64,000 nucleotides of DNA, taken from Erythrobacter sp. YJ-T3-07 (GTDB taxonomy: Bacteria > Pseudomonadota > Alphaproteobacteria > Sphingomonadales > Sphingomonadaceae). This document shows positions 30,612 to 42,261 of the stretch, one piece after another. The DNA lies in NCBI RefSeq assembly GCF_015999305.1, contig NZ_JAEAGP010000001.1, positions 1,736,001-1,800,000 of the forward strand. Direction: 5' to 3'. The notes under the pieces were generated by a model. It made no database searches and was not told the DNA's origin. It was given only the letters and a program-made list of their open reading frames with translations. Every line of letters starts with the position of its first letter. Position 1 is the stretch's first letter. Position numbers and translations under genes: made by a program.

Positions 30612-31742
30612 ATGAGCACCCGTTTCCAGTTCGATATTTCCGCCCGCAGCGGTGCGGCCCGCACCGGCACGATCCAGATGATGCGCGGAGAGATCCGCAC
30701 GCCCGCCTTCATGCCAGTCGGCACGGCCGCCACGGTCAAGGGGATGAAGCCCGAAAGCGTGTGCGCGGCGGGCGCGGACATCATCCTCGGCAACACGTAC
30801 CACCTCATGCTGCGCCCCGGGGCGGAGCGGGTCGCGAGGCTGGGCGGGCTGCACAAATTCATGAACTGGGACCGCCCGATCCTGACCGACAGCGGCGGCT
30901 ATCAGGTGATGAGCCTGTCCGATCTCAACAAGCTGACCGAGGAAGGCGTGGAGTTCCGCAGCCATCTCGACGGCTCGAAACACATGCTCACGCCCGAACG
31001 CAGCATGGAGATCCAGCGCCTGCTGGGCAGCGATATCGTGATGGCGTTCGACGAATGCCCCCGCGCGGACCGCCCGCTGGCCGAGATCGAGGCGAGCATG
31101 GAAATGTCGATGCGCTGGGCGAAGCGCAGCCGCGATGCTTTCGATGCAGGCGGCGAGCACGCCGCCCGCGCGGCGCTGTTCGGCATCCAGCAGGGTGCGC
31201 TGGACGAGGGCCTTCGCCGCCGCTCCGCCGAGGCGCTGAGCGAGATCGGCTTCGACGGCTACGCGATCGGCGGGCTCGCCGTCGGGGAAGGGCAGGAGGC
31301 GATGTTCGCCACGCTCGACTTCGCGCCCGGCCAGCTGCCCGATAATGCACCGCGCTACCTGATGGGGGTGGGCAAGCCGGACGATCTGGTCGGCGCGGTG
31401 GAGCGCGGGGTCGATATGTTCGACTGCGTGCTGCCGACCCGCTCGGGCCGCAACGGGCAGGCATTCACCTGGGATGGCCCGATGAACCTTCGCAATGCGC
31501 GCTTCGCGGAAGATACCGATCCGCTCGACAGCAAATGCGCCTGCCCCACCTGCGCGACCTACAGCCGCGCCTATCTGCATCACCTGATCAAGTCGGGCGA
31601 GATGCTGGGCGCGATGCTGCTGACCGAGCACAATATCGGCTTCTACCAGCAGCTGATGCAGGCGATGCGCGATGCGATCGCGCAGGATCGCTTCGCCGCC
31701 TTTGCGCGCGGCTTTCGCGATACCTATCTTCGGACAGGATGA
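30612..31742 (+). CDS. tgt: tRNA-guanine transglycosylase (Tgt)
   Basis: 376-residue enzyme that swaps guanine 34 for preQ1 in tRNAs with GUN anticodons. Motifs: [27 protein letters not shown] with a catalytic aspartate, [30 protein letters not shown] with the nucleophile Asp, and the zinc site CACPTC plus a His in AYLHHL. GGAGG lies 9 bases before the ATG. It precedes queA in the queuosine pathway. Confidence 0.96.
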   Translation: MSTRFQFDISARSGAARTGTIQMMRGEIRTPAFMPVGTAATVKGMKPESVCAAGADIILGNTYHLMLRPGAERVARLGGLHKFMNWDRPILTDSGGYQVMSLSDLNKLTEEGVEFRSHLDGSKHMLTPERSMEIQRLLGSDIVMAFDECPRADRPLAEIEASMEMSMRWAKRSRDAFDAGGEHAARAALFGIQQGALDEGLRRRSAEALSEIGFDGYAIGGLAVGEGQEAMFATLDFAPGQLPDNAPRYLMGVGKPDDLVGAVERGVDMFDCVLPTRSGRNGQAFTWDGPMNLRNARFAEDTDPLDSKCACPTCATYSRAYLHHLIKSGEMLGAMLLTEHNIGFYQQLMQAMRDAIAQDRFAAFARGFRDTYLRTG

Positions 31743-32452
31743 GCTACCTCGCAGAACAGGACCGGCAGCAGCGGATCACGCTGCTCGTCATTCTCGGTCT
31801 GGGATCGCTGATGATCTGGCATGCGCCCTTCGGCGCGCTGCTGCTGTATCCGTTCACCATCCTGTCTACCTGGTTCCACGAGATGGGCCATGGCCTGTCC
31901 GCCATACTGATGGGCGAGCGGTTCGATTCGCTGGTGATCTATCCGGACGGATCGGGCGTCGCGATGTCGCTGGTCTCGCCCGATCGCACCGCGCTGCAGG
32001 ATGCGATCATCGCGGCGGGCGGACCGATCGGCCCGGCGCTGGCAGGCGCGGCGCTGATCGCTTCGTCTCGCACGCTGAAGGGCACGCGCATCGCACTTGC
32101 GGTGCTGGGGGCGGCGCTGTTGCTGACGACCGCGATCTGGGTCCGCAGCGTGACGGGCTGGCTGGTCCTGCCGATCGCCGGGATCGCCATCCTCGCCATC
32201 GCCCGCAACGCCAATGCGGACCAGCAGCGCTTCGCGATCCAGCTGCTGGGCGTGCAGGCAGTGATCAGCGTGTGGGCGCAGTCGGGATATCTGTTCACCC
32301 AAGGCGGAATGCTGGGCGGCATGCCGCAGATTTCGGACACGGGGGCGATCTCCGCCGCGCTCGGCCTGTCCTACTGGTTCTGGGCGATCGTGCTCAGCGC
32401 GATCAACATTGCTATCCTGTGGTGGAGCCTGCGCTACGCATTTCGCCGCTGA
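31739..32452 (+). CDS. M50B-like membrane zinc peptidase family protein
   Basis: 237-residue membrane protein with about six helices. The second hydrophobic region ends in [14 protein letters not shown], whose HEMGH fits the HExxH zinc motif of site-2-protease-like M50B peptidases, and [13 protein letters not shown] is the usual loop following it. The target is unknown. The start overlaps the tgt stop (ATGA). Its 3' end overlaps the convergent GGDEF-EAL gene by 41 bp. Confidence 0.85.
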   Translation: MSYLAEQDRQQRITLLVILGLGSLMIWHAPFGALLLYPFTILSTWFHEMGHGLSAILMGERFDSLVIYPDGSGVAMSLVSPDRTALQDAIIAAGGPIGPALAGAALIASSRTLKGTRIALAVLGAALLLTTAIWVRSVTGWLVLPIAGIAILAIARNANADQQRFAIQLLGVQAVISVWAQSGYLFTQGGMLGGMPQISDTGAISAALGLSYWFWAIVLSAINIAILWWSLRYAFRR

Positions 32453-35027
32453 ACCCGCGGGCGCTGCGCGGCGGCGCGACGGGCAGGGGGACGGCGTGCG
32501 CATTCTTGGCGACGAACTGTGCGATCTCTTCCAGCGGCATCGGCCTGCTGAAGAAATAGCCTTGCAGATGCGTGCAGCCCAGCTCGCTCAGCACGGCGTT
32601 CTGTTCTTGGCACTCGACGCCCTCGGCGACGATCCCCATCGATAGCTGCCGCCCGAGGCCGATCACCGCTTCGACGATCGCCCGTGCGGTCTTCGAGGTT
32701 TCGATGTCGGCGATGAAGGACTTGTCGATCTTCACCTTGTCGAACGGGAACATCTGGAAATAGCTGAGCGAGGAATGGCCGACGCCGAAGTCGTCCATCA
32801 GGATCTGGATGCCGAGGCTACGCAGTTCCTCCAGCTGGGCGAAGGTTTCCTGCGTGTTCTCGATCACCAGGCGTTCGGTGACTTCAAGCTGGAGCCGATG
32901 GGGGGCCAGACCCGTGCGCTTCAGGGCGTCTCGGACGGTCGCCAGCAATTCGCCCGATTTGAACTGCTGGGGTGAAAGATTGACGGCAACCCGCATCGTT
33001 TCGGGCATCGCGATCATGTCGCTACATGCCCGGAAGATGAGTTTGCGGCCCAAATCGTCGATCAGGCCGCAGTCCTCTGCCAGAGCGATGAACATTTCGG
33101 GACTGATCGGGCCGCGTGTTTCGTGCTCCCACCGGGCCAGTGCCTCTACGCTGCTGACCATTCCGGTCCGCGCGGACATCACGGGCTGATAGTGCAGCAC
33201 GATATCGCCCCGATTGATTGCCGTGCGCAGATCGCTTTCCAGCATCCGGCGATCGCGGACCTGAGCGTCCAGCGTCGCGTCGAACAGACAGATCCTTCCG
33301 CCGCCTTCCTTCTTGGCACGGTGCAGAGCCAGTTCGACCCTGTCGCGCAAGGCTTGGGGGAAGCCGCCATCTTCGGGGAAGAATGCCACGCCCACCGATG
33401 CACCAATATGACAGAAGGTCCCGCTGGCCACGACGGGCGCGGCCGCGATGCTGACGATCTTCTGGGCCAGCTGCACGGTCCGCATCTCCAGCCGGTCGCC
33501 CTTCAGGAGCACGATGAACTCGTCCCCACCGACCCGCGCGATCGTCCCCTGCGCGCCGCAAAGGATCTGCAGCCGCGTACCGATCTCCTGCAGCACCGCA
33601 TCGCCGGCCGACTGGCCGAACTGTTCGTTGACTGCCTTGAAACGGTCGAGGTTGACGCACAGCATCGCGAAGGGCGTGCCTTCGCCGACATAATCCGCAA
33701 GCAGTTCCGAAAGGCTTGTGCGATTGAGCAGTCCGGTCAGGTCATCGTACCGCGCGAGCCACGTCTTCTCGGCTTCGGTGCGGCGAAAATCCGTCATGTC
33801 TTCGCCAACGCCGAGAACGTATTGCCCGGGACGATCGGGGCCATCCATCACGATGCGCGTCGTCCGGATATCGAAGGATCGGCCATCCTTGCTGATAAAG
33901 GTACTCTCGTAGCGGAACGGCCGCTTGATCTGCGCCGCCTTCTGGTCGCGCTGCTCGAATTCTTCGCCGATGGAGCCGAACAGTTCACGGTCGGATCGAC
34001 CGATGATTTCACTCTCCGGCAAGCCCATAACGTCGCAGGCCTTGTCGTTGACCAGGACGTATTTCCTGGTCGAAAGATCCTTTACGAACAGCAACGAGGG
34101 CAGGTTCGCGACGATCGCATCGAGCTGGTTGCGCGTGTTGTTGCGGTCTGTCTCCAGGGCCTTTCTGTCGCGGATATCGCGGAAAATGGCTGCGAAGCCG
34201 CCGACACCGCCGCGATCTCCCCAGCGGGCGAGCGACATGTCGGTAAGCAATTCCTCGCCGTCCGCCGTCTGGACGGGCAATTCCGCAAAATTTCTCAGTT
34301 CGCCCGTCGGGCCTAGGGCTTTGACGCGTTCAAGTCTGCTCTGATGTCCGTCGCGATAGCGCTCCGGCATCAGGACTTCGATGCTTTCGCCCAGCATCTC
34401 GGCCGCCGGGCGGCCGAAGAGATCTTCCGCCCCGCCGTTCAGGAGGACGATCTTGCCTTCCCGATCTGCGGCCACGATCGCATCGCTCGTCGCATTGATG
34501 ACCTTGGTCGCGATCTCCCCCCGAAGCCGGTTTCGACGTGCGATCAGCATGCGTGAGACGAGGCGCGCGAGCCCCTTCAGCAGGTCGGCACTCTTTTGGT
34601 CGAACTCGTCACGCGGTCTGGGATCGATGATGCACAGGCTGCCCACGCACGAGCCGTCCTCCAGGATCAGCGGGGCCCCGGCATAAAAGCGGATGCCGCC
34701 ATCGGCAGTGACCAGCGGATTGTCGCAAAAGCGGGGATCGCGTGTCGCATCCTGCACCACCAGCAGGTCGCGCTGCTCGACCGTGTAATGGCAGAACGCG
34801 ATGTCGCGCGGCGTTTCGACAAATGGAAGATTGACCCGCGATTTGAACCATTGCCGGTCGTGATCGATCAGGCTGATCGCAGCACTTTCCATGCCCAGCG
34901 AAGAAGCTGCCAGCGCGGTCAGATCGTCGAATTCCGTCTCGACCGGGGTGTCGAGAACCGCCAGCTCCGCCAACGCGTGGAGGCGTTGGCCCTCATCGCG
35001 CGGCTGATCGGGATCGGGCGGAACCAT
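32412..35027 (-). CDS. GAF-PAS-PAS-GGDEF-EAL bifunctional cyclic-di-GMP protein
   Basis: 871-residue soluble signalling protein. An N-terminal GAF domain (about residues 12-150, WFKSRVNLPFVETPRDIAFC) is followed by two PAS domains (about 165-420), a GGDEF domain (about 430-590) with intact ARVGGDEFIVLL, and an EAL domain (about 605-850) with intact SSVEALARWEH and the LMDDFGVGHSSLSY loop. Both cyclase and phosphodiesterase activities are therefore possible. There is no RxxD inhibitory site five residues before GGDEF. The start at 35027 (MVPPDPDQ) avoids the rpsD terminator, which an earlier ATG would include. Confidence 0.92.
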   Translation of the reverse strand: MVPPDPDQPRDEGQRLHALAELAVLDTPVETEFDDLTALAASSLGMESAAISLIDHDRQWFKSRVNLPFVETPRDIAFCHYTVEQRDLLVVQDATRDPRFCDNPLVTADGGIRFYAGAPLILEDGSCVGSLCIIDPRPRDEFDQKSADLLKGLARLVSRMLIARRNRLRGEIATKVINATSDAIVAADREGKIVLLNGGAEDLFGRPAAEMLGESIEVLMPERYRDGHQSRLERVKALGPTGELRNFAELPVQTADGEELLTDMSLARWGDRGGVGGFAAIFRDIRDRKALETDRNNTRNQLDAIVANLPSLLFVKDLSTRKYVLVNDKACDVMGLPESEIIGRSDRELFGSIGEEFEQRDQKAAQIKRPFRYESTFISKDGRSFDIRTTRIVMDGPDRPGQYVLGVGEDMTDFRRTEAEKTWLARYDDLTGLLNRTSLSELLADYVGEGTPFAMLCVNLDRFKAVNEQFGQSAGDAVLQEIGTRLQILCGAQGTIARVGGDEFIVLLKGDRLEMRTVQLAQKIVSIAAAPVVASGTFCHIGASVGVAFFPEDGGFPQALRDRVELALHRAKKEGGGRICLFDATLDAQVRDRRMLESDLRTAINRGDIVLHYQPVMSARTGMVSSVEALARWEHETRGPISPEMFIALAEDCGLIDDLGRKLIFRACSDMIAMPETMRVAVNLSPQQFKSGELLATVRDALKRTGLAPHRLQLEVTERLVIENTQETFAQLEELRSLGIQILMDDFGVGHSSLSYFQMFPFDKVKIDKSFIADIETSKTARAIVEAVIGLGRQLSMGIVAEGVECQEQNAVLSELGCTHLQGYFFSRPMPLEEIAQFVAKNAHAVPLPVAPPRSARGFSGEMRSAGSTTG

Positions 35028-35114
35028 ACGCCCGCGATAATCGCAAACCCTTATGAAATCGTTCGCGCCCGAAACGCCGCGATCCGTCGCGCGTAGACGG
35101 CAGAGCCAACGCAC

Positions 35115-35141
35115 AAAAAAGGCGGCCCCGAAAGGCCGCCT
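35115..35141 (-). terminator. Intrinsic terminator of rpsD
   Basis: Minus strand: AGGCGGCC, a 6-base loop (TTTCGG), GGCCGCCT and a run of six T. The 8-bp perfect GC stem and T-run begin about 25 bp after the rpsD stop. This is the clearest terminator in the window. Confidence 0.92.
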
Positions 35142-35165
35142 CTTGTTGTCCGATTGGCGAACCGA

Positions 35166-35780
35166 TCAGCGCGAATAGAATTCGACGATCAGGTTCGGCT
35201 CCATGGTGACCGGGTAGGGCACCTCGTCCAGCTTGGGCACGCGGGTGAAGGTCACCTTGTCGGTGCCGTCGGGCGAGACGTAGTCGGGGATGTCACGCTC
35301 GGGCAGGCTCTGCGCTTCGATGACCAGCGCCATGTCCTTGGCCTTGGCACCCAGGCCGATCACGTCACCGACGACGACGCGGCGGCTCGGGATGTTGCAC
35401 TTGCCGCCATTGACGGTGATGTGGCCGTGGTTGACCAGCTGGCGCGCGGCGAAGATCGTCGGCGCGAACTTGGCGCGGTAGACGACCATGTCCAGGCGCT
35501 GTTCGAGCAGGCCGATCAGGTTCTGACCGGTATCGCCCTTCAGACGGGCGGCTTCCTGGTAGGTGCGCTTGAACTGCTTTTCGGTGACGTCGCCGTAATA
35601 GCCCTTCAGCTTCTGCTTCGCGCGCAGCTGCAGGCCGAAGTCGGACATCTTGCCCTTGCGGCGCTGGCCGTGCTGGCCGGGGCCGTAGGAGCGCTTGTTG
35701 ACCGGCGAATTCGGGCGACCCCAGATGTTCTCGCCCATCCGGCGATCGAGCTTGTACTTGGCGCTCTTGCGCTTCGACAT
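35166..35780 (-). CDS. rpsD: 30S ribosomal protein S4
   Basis: 204-residue S4, a primary 16S rRNA binder in assembly of the small subunit. [42 protein letters not shown] and the S4 RNA-binding domain [26 protein letters not shown] (quoted in part: [13 protein letters not shown]) are all normal. It is monocistronic with its own promoter and terminator and a leader of about 150 nt, which might host S4 autoregulation, though I see no known leader structure. Confidence 0.97.
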   Translation of the reverse strand: MSKRKSAKYKLDRRMGENIWGRPNSPVNKRSYGPGQHGQRRKGKMSDFGLQLRAKQKLKGYYGDVTEKQFKRTYQEAARLKGDTGQNLIGLLEQRLDMVVYRAKFAPTIFAARQLVNHGHITVNGGKCNIPSRRVVVGDVIGLGAKAKDMALVIEAQSLPERDIPDYVSPDGTDKVTFTRVPKLDEVPYPVTMEPNLIVEFYSR

Positions 35781-35934
35781 AATCCATTCCTTCAATTTGC
35801 TGACCCGCCCCAATGGCGAGCATCGAACCCGGCATCGCACCGACGGGAGTAAATCCACGTCGCGGCCACCGCTTCACCGGGGTGCGGGGCCAATCTCGTG
35901 AGGCTTTTAAGGAAAGCTCGCGAAGCGAAGCGCG

Positions 35935-35962
35935 CACATAGCAATATTCGTGCGCGGGTCAA
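35935..35962 (-). promoter_or_regulatory. Sigma-70-type promoter for rpsD
   Basis: Minus-strand TTGACC and TATGTG with a 16-bp spacer, giving a leader of about 150 nt before the rpsD ATG. The same -10 (TATGTG) and spacer recur in front of tRNA-Lys in this window. The rest of this 223-bp gap holds no other clear element. Confidence 0.6.
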
Positions 35963-36003
35963 GGTCTCGACAGGATGGCCGGGTCAGGGCAGAGGCAATC
36001 GCG

Positions 36004-36315
36004 ATGAGCGAAACCGTAAAGACCCCCGAAGAGTGCGAAACCATGGCCGAAGTACGCGCCGGTGTCGACGTGCTCGACCGTGAACTGATGCGCCTGATCG
36101 CAGTGCGTTTCGGTTACATGCGCGCCGCCGCGCGAATCAAGCCCGAGAAGGGGCATGTCCGCGACGAGGCGCGCAAGGCGGAGGTCATCGCCAATGTCCG
36201 CGAGGACGCCCGGCGCGAACAACTGCCCGAAGAGGCGCTCGGCGCTATATGGGACGCACTCGTGGAGTCCTCGATCGCGTATGAAATGATCGAGTGGGAA
36301 AACCTACGGGCGTAA
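36004..36315 (+). CDS. Chorismate mutase, AroQ class (PchB-like)
   Basis: 103-residue all-helical chorismate mutase: AGVDVLDRELMRLIAVRFGYMRAAARIKP and KAEVIANVREDARREQLPEEALGAIWDALVESSIAYEM (quoted piecewise: VDVLDRELMRLI, DEARKAEVIANV, IWDALVESSIAYE). It converts chorismate to prephenate for Phe/Tyr. The single-domain form resembles PchB/monofunctional AroQ. The start at 36004 (MSETVK) is preferred over an in-frame ATG at 35950. Confidence 0.88.
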   Translation: MSETVKTPEECETMAEVRAGVDVLDRELMRLIAVRFGYMRAAARIKPEKGHVRDEARKAEVIANVREDARREQLPEEALGAIWDALVESSIAYEMIEWENLRA

Positions 36316-36355
36316 CCCCCAAACCTCGGATTGGTGGAGGTCGTCGAAGAACGGC

Positions 36356-36667
36356 TCAGCTGCCGCCAGCAGCGCTGACGTGGGGCTTGCCAGCTTCGGG
36401 GTTGATATTCCCCTCGATCATTTCGCGCGCAAGTTCTTTCGAGTGTGCCTCGATCTCAGCCCAGCGCGACTTTGTGTAGCACAACTCTCGGCTCTTGCGG
36501 ATGCGCGAGCCGGTGACCGCCTCACCCCGCTTGCAGATTACCGGATCGTCCGCGACGTCTGCAGTCGCCTCGGTGTCCTGCTGCTCGGAAACCTGCGCAG
36601 CAACCTGTCCCTCCGCCTGGCCGGGGGCCTGGGAGGCGAGCGCCATTACCAGAAGTGAAAGATACAT
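36356..36667 (-). CDS. Small secreted protein with a C-x-R-...-TGSRI-...-C motif
   Basis: 103 residues with a signal peptide (MYLSLLVMALASQAPGQA). The C-terminal half contains VICKRGEAVTGSRIRKSRELCYTKSRW, of which ICKRGEAVTGSRI and RELCYTKSRW are the key parts; a Cys-...-TGSR-...-Cys-x-T/S-x-x-W pattern recurs in small sphingomonad secreted proteins of unknown function. The cysteines could pair. The start at 36667 is chosen for the shorter signal peptide. Confidence 0.65.
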   Translation of the reverse strand: MYLSLLVMALASQAPGQAEGQVAAQVSEQQDTEATADVADDPVICKRGEAVTGSRIRKSRELCYTKSRWAEIEAHSKELAREMIEGNINPEAGKPHVSAAGGS

Positions 36668-36825
36668 TCTTGTTCTCCGAGCGATCAAGGTATTCGGTTT
36701 GTTACCACAATCGACCGCAGATGAACACTATTTCTCACAGACCACTTACGACGTCGCCTCGAAGTGGACCGAATTCTCTGCATGACTGCACGAATACCCG
36801 CGTCGATTAGCGGTTCGGCCGGAAC

Positions 36826-37545
36826 TTAGGGCTCTCGCGGATCGCGCTCCAGCGAGGAAAGAACACCGCGCAAGGTGCGCACCTCCAGGTGGTTCCAGCC
36901 CGGCTTGGTCAGCACGCCGCGCAGCGTGCGCCGGGTGGCTTCGGTCCTCGACTCGGGGAGGAAATAGCCCTTGGGCTCCAGCATCCGCTCGAGATGCGCG
37001 ATCAGCCCTTCGAGCTCATCCTGCGGGGCAGGTGGCAGCAGATCTTCCTTGGGCGGCTGCGCCAGTCCCTTCCGCTTGGACCATTCGTACGCGCACAGGA
37101 TAACCGCCTGCGCGAGGTTGAGCGATCCGAAATCGGGATCGATCGGCACGGTCACGATGGTGCGGGCAAGCGCGACATCTTCCGTCTCCAGCCCAGAGCG
37201 CTCCGGCCCGAACAGGAACGCGCTGCGCCCGGGTTCGGCGTGGATCGCATCGGCGGCCTGCTCGGGCGTAACCACCGGCTTGGTCACGCCGCGCTTGCGC
37301 ACCGTAGTGGCGAAGACATGTGCGCAGTCGGCCACCGCATCGGCGGTCGTCTCAAACACCTGCGCCTTGTCGAGAATGAAGTCCGCACCCGCCGCAGCGG
37401 GCCCCGCCGAAGGGTTGGGCCAGCCATCGCGCGGGGTGACGAGCCGCATCTCGCCAAGGCCGAAATTGGCCATCGCACGCGCCGCCTTGCCGATATTCTC
37501 GCCCAGCTGCGGGCGGACGAGAACGATGACGGGTTTCTCGCTCAG
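36826..37545 (-). CDS. TrmJ/SpoU-family RNA 2'-O-methyltransferase, probable CTG start
   Basis: 239-residue SPOUT methylase. Motif 1 VRPQLGENIGKAARAMANFG (about residues 8-27), motif 2 FGPERSGLETEDV and motif 3 SLNLAQAVILCAYEW are those of TrmJ/TrmH-like enzymes that methylate tRNA or rRNA ribose; the substrate is most likely tRNA position 32, by analogy. No ATG, GTG or TTG precedes motif 1 in this frame before the upstream gene; the only fit is CTG at 37545 (LSEKPVIVLVRP), overlapping the preceding stop as CTGA. The family commonly starts MSEKP. That start is inferred. Confidence 0.85.
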   Translation of the reverse strand: MSEKPVIVLVRPQLGENIGKAARAMANFGLGEMRLVTPRDGWPNPSAGPAAAGADFILDKAQVFETTADAVADCAHVFATTVRKRGVTKPVVTPEQAADAIHAEPGRSAFLFGPERSGLETEDVALARTIVTVPIDPDFGSLNLAQAVILCAYEWSKRKGLAQPPKEDLLPPAPQDELEGLIAHLERMLEPKGYFLPESRTEATRRTLRGVLTKPGWNHLEVRTLRGVLSSLERDPREP

Positions 37546-37763
37546 CGCTTGATCCGGCGATAGAGCATGTAGCCGGCCCCTGCCACGAGGCCGACCGGCC
37601 AGGTGATGACGGGCAGCAGCGCCGCGCCTACCACGCCGACCGCCGCGCCGGTCAGCACGGGCTTGGTGGAGGGATGATCCATCCCCTGTTTCATCATCCC
37701 GCTGAGTTCGGCGCGGGCGTCCTCGACCCAGTCCTGGCCGTTGCCGGGTTCTTTTTCGTCCAT
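37542..37763 (-). CDS. Small membrane hypothetical protein
   Basis: 73 residues with an acidic, Gln/Asp-rich N-terminus and one or two hydrophobic helices in the C-terminal half (PVLTGAAVGVVGAALLPVITWPVGLVAGAGYMLY), ending RRIKR; key parts are VLTGAAVGVVGAALLP and TWPVGLVAGAGYMLY. No known family is recognised. It starts 3 bp after the glyA stop and its stop overlaps the likely start of the methylase, so it belongs to the rpiB-glyA run. Confidence 0.7.
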   Translation of the reverse strand: MDEKEPGNGQDWVEDARAELSGMMKQGMDHPSTKPVLTGAAVGVVGAALLPVITWPVGLVAGAGYMLYRRIKR

Positions 37764-37766
37764 TGC

Positions 37767-39086
<1,320 letters not shown>

Positions 39087-39090
39087 GGTG

Positions 39091-39540
39091 TCAGGCGCCT
39101 TCGGTAGCGGTGGGGTTGGAGAGCTTGTCGACGCGGCGCTGGTGCCGGTCACCCGCAAATGCGGTTTCGAGGAAGGTCTGGACACAGGCCTTGGCCTGTT
39201 CGATCCCGATGAGCCGGGCACCCATCGCGATGACGTTCGCGTCGTTATGCTCGCGGGCGAGTTTGGCCGATAGCTGTTCGGATACGAGCGCGCAGCGCAC
39301 CTGCGGGTTCCGGTTCACCGCCATCGAGATGCCGATACCGCTGCCGCACAGGGCAATGCCGCGCATCGCGGTGCCATCGGCAACCACGCTGGCGAGCTTG
39401 TAGCCATAGTCGGGATAATCGACGCTGTCGGGAGTGTGCGGGCCAAGGTCGGCGACCTCATGCCCCTTCTCGACGAGCCATTCGTGAAGCGCCGCCTTCA
39501 TTTCGAGCGCGGCATGGTCTGAAGCTATCGCGATACGCAT
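39091..39540 (-). CDS. rpiB: Ribose-5-phosphate isomerase B
   Basis: 149-residue RpiB of the pentose-phosphate pathway. The N-terminal [16 protein letters not shown] and the catalytic-cysteine loop [17 protein letters not shown] are present, with [10 protein letters not shown] and [11 protein letters not shown] further on. rpiB directly upstream of glyA is a common alphaproteobacterial arrangement. Confidence 0.95.
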   Translation of the reverse strand: MRIAIASDHAALEMKAALHEWLVEKGHEVADLGPHTPDSVDYPDYGYKLASVVADGTAMRGIALCGSGIGISMAVNRNPQVRCALVSEQLSAKLAREHNDANVIAMGARLIGIEQAKACVQTFLETAFAGDRHQRRVDKLSNPTATEGA

Positions 39541-39682
39541 GGGGGGCACATAGTCGCTGGTGCGCCCAGGCGCTACCCGCAACTCGGCACACATCCACGA
39601 ACTGCATGCTCGTTTGGTCCGGACGAAACCAATCCGGTCGGTGCACCCTTATGCCCAAGCCGGTAAATCGGGCGAAGGCCCG

Positions 39683-40246
39683 CTACTCGCCCGCCTGCTC
39701 TTCCTCATGGCCGGCAATCAAATCATCCATCAAATCAGGCATATGCTCGAAGGTCACCGCCATGGCTTCATCCATGTAAGCCTGATTTGCTGCGGCAAAA
39801 GCGGGCTCCGAAAGAAGGTCGGTCGACCGGAGCATGAAGGACTTGCCCGTGTCGGTGCGAACGAAGGCGAGGATGTCCTCGAGCTCTTCCTTGCTGAAGA
39901 TCGTCGCGTAGGACTTCGCCCAGGCGTCTATCAGCATTGGAATGTGCTTGCGAAGAATGACGCGCTGTTCGCGCGAGACATCAGCCTGCCACCGTTCGAG
40001 CACTGCGATGGCATCGGCATCGAGACCCATCTGGCTTTTCACCGTCTGGAGCGTCTGCGCTTCCATCTGATCGACGACCGCCATGAACATCTGTTCGCGA
40101 ACCTCGACAGGATAGGCGGACTCGACAATCTGCTCCGCCAGCGCGACCCGGTCCGGTTCGGAATCCTGCGACAATGCCGGAACGGAAACCCCCGCCAGGG
40201 CCAAGGCAAGCGCTCCGGCAGCGATGCGGATCTTCGACAGCATCAT
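39683..40246 (-). CDS. DUF2059 secreted protein
   Basis: 187 residues with a signal peptide (MMLSKIRIAAGALALALAGVSVPALS, cleavage near LSQ). The C-terminal part YATIFSKEELEDILAFVRTDTGKSF matches the DUF2059 domain, a periplasmic helical repeat of unknown function. It starts 11 bp after the rpoD stop and probably ends the dnaG-rpoD transcript. The two adjacent ATGs leave the start uncertain by one residue. Confidence 0.85.
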   Translation of the reverse strand: MMLSKIRIAAGALALALAGVSVPALSQDSEPDRVALAEQIVESAYPVEVREQMFMAVVDQMEAQTLQTVKSQMGLDADAIAVLERWQADVSREQRVILRKHIPMLIDAWAKSYATIFSKEELEDILAFVRTDTGKSFMLRSTDLLSEPAFAAANQAYMDEAMAVTFEHMPDLMDDLIAGHEEEQAGE

Positions 40247-40257
40247 CGTCGTCAGCT

Positions 40258-42258
<2,001 letters not shown>

Positions 42259-42261
42259 GGG

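Noticed and set aside
35781..35930. S4-binding pseudoknot in the rpsD leader
   Set aside because: A leader of about 150 nt exists but I could not recognise a defined structure, so none is annotated.
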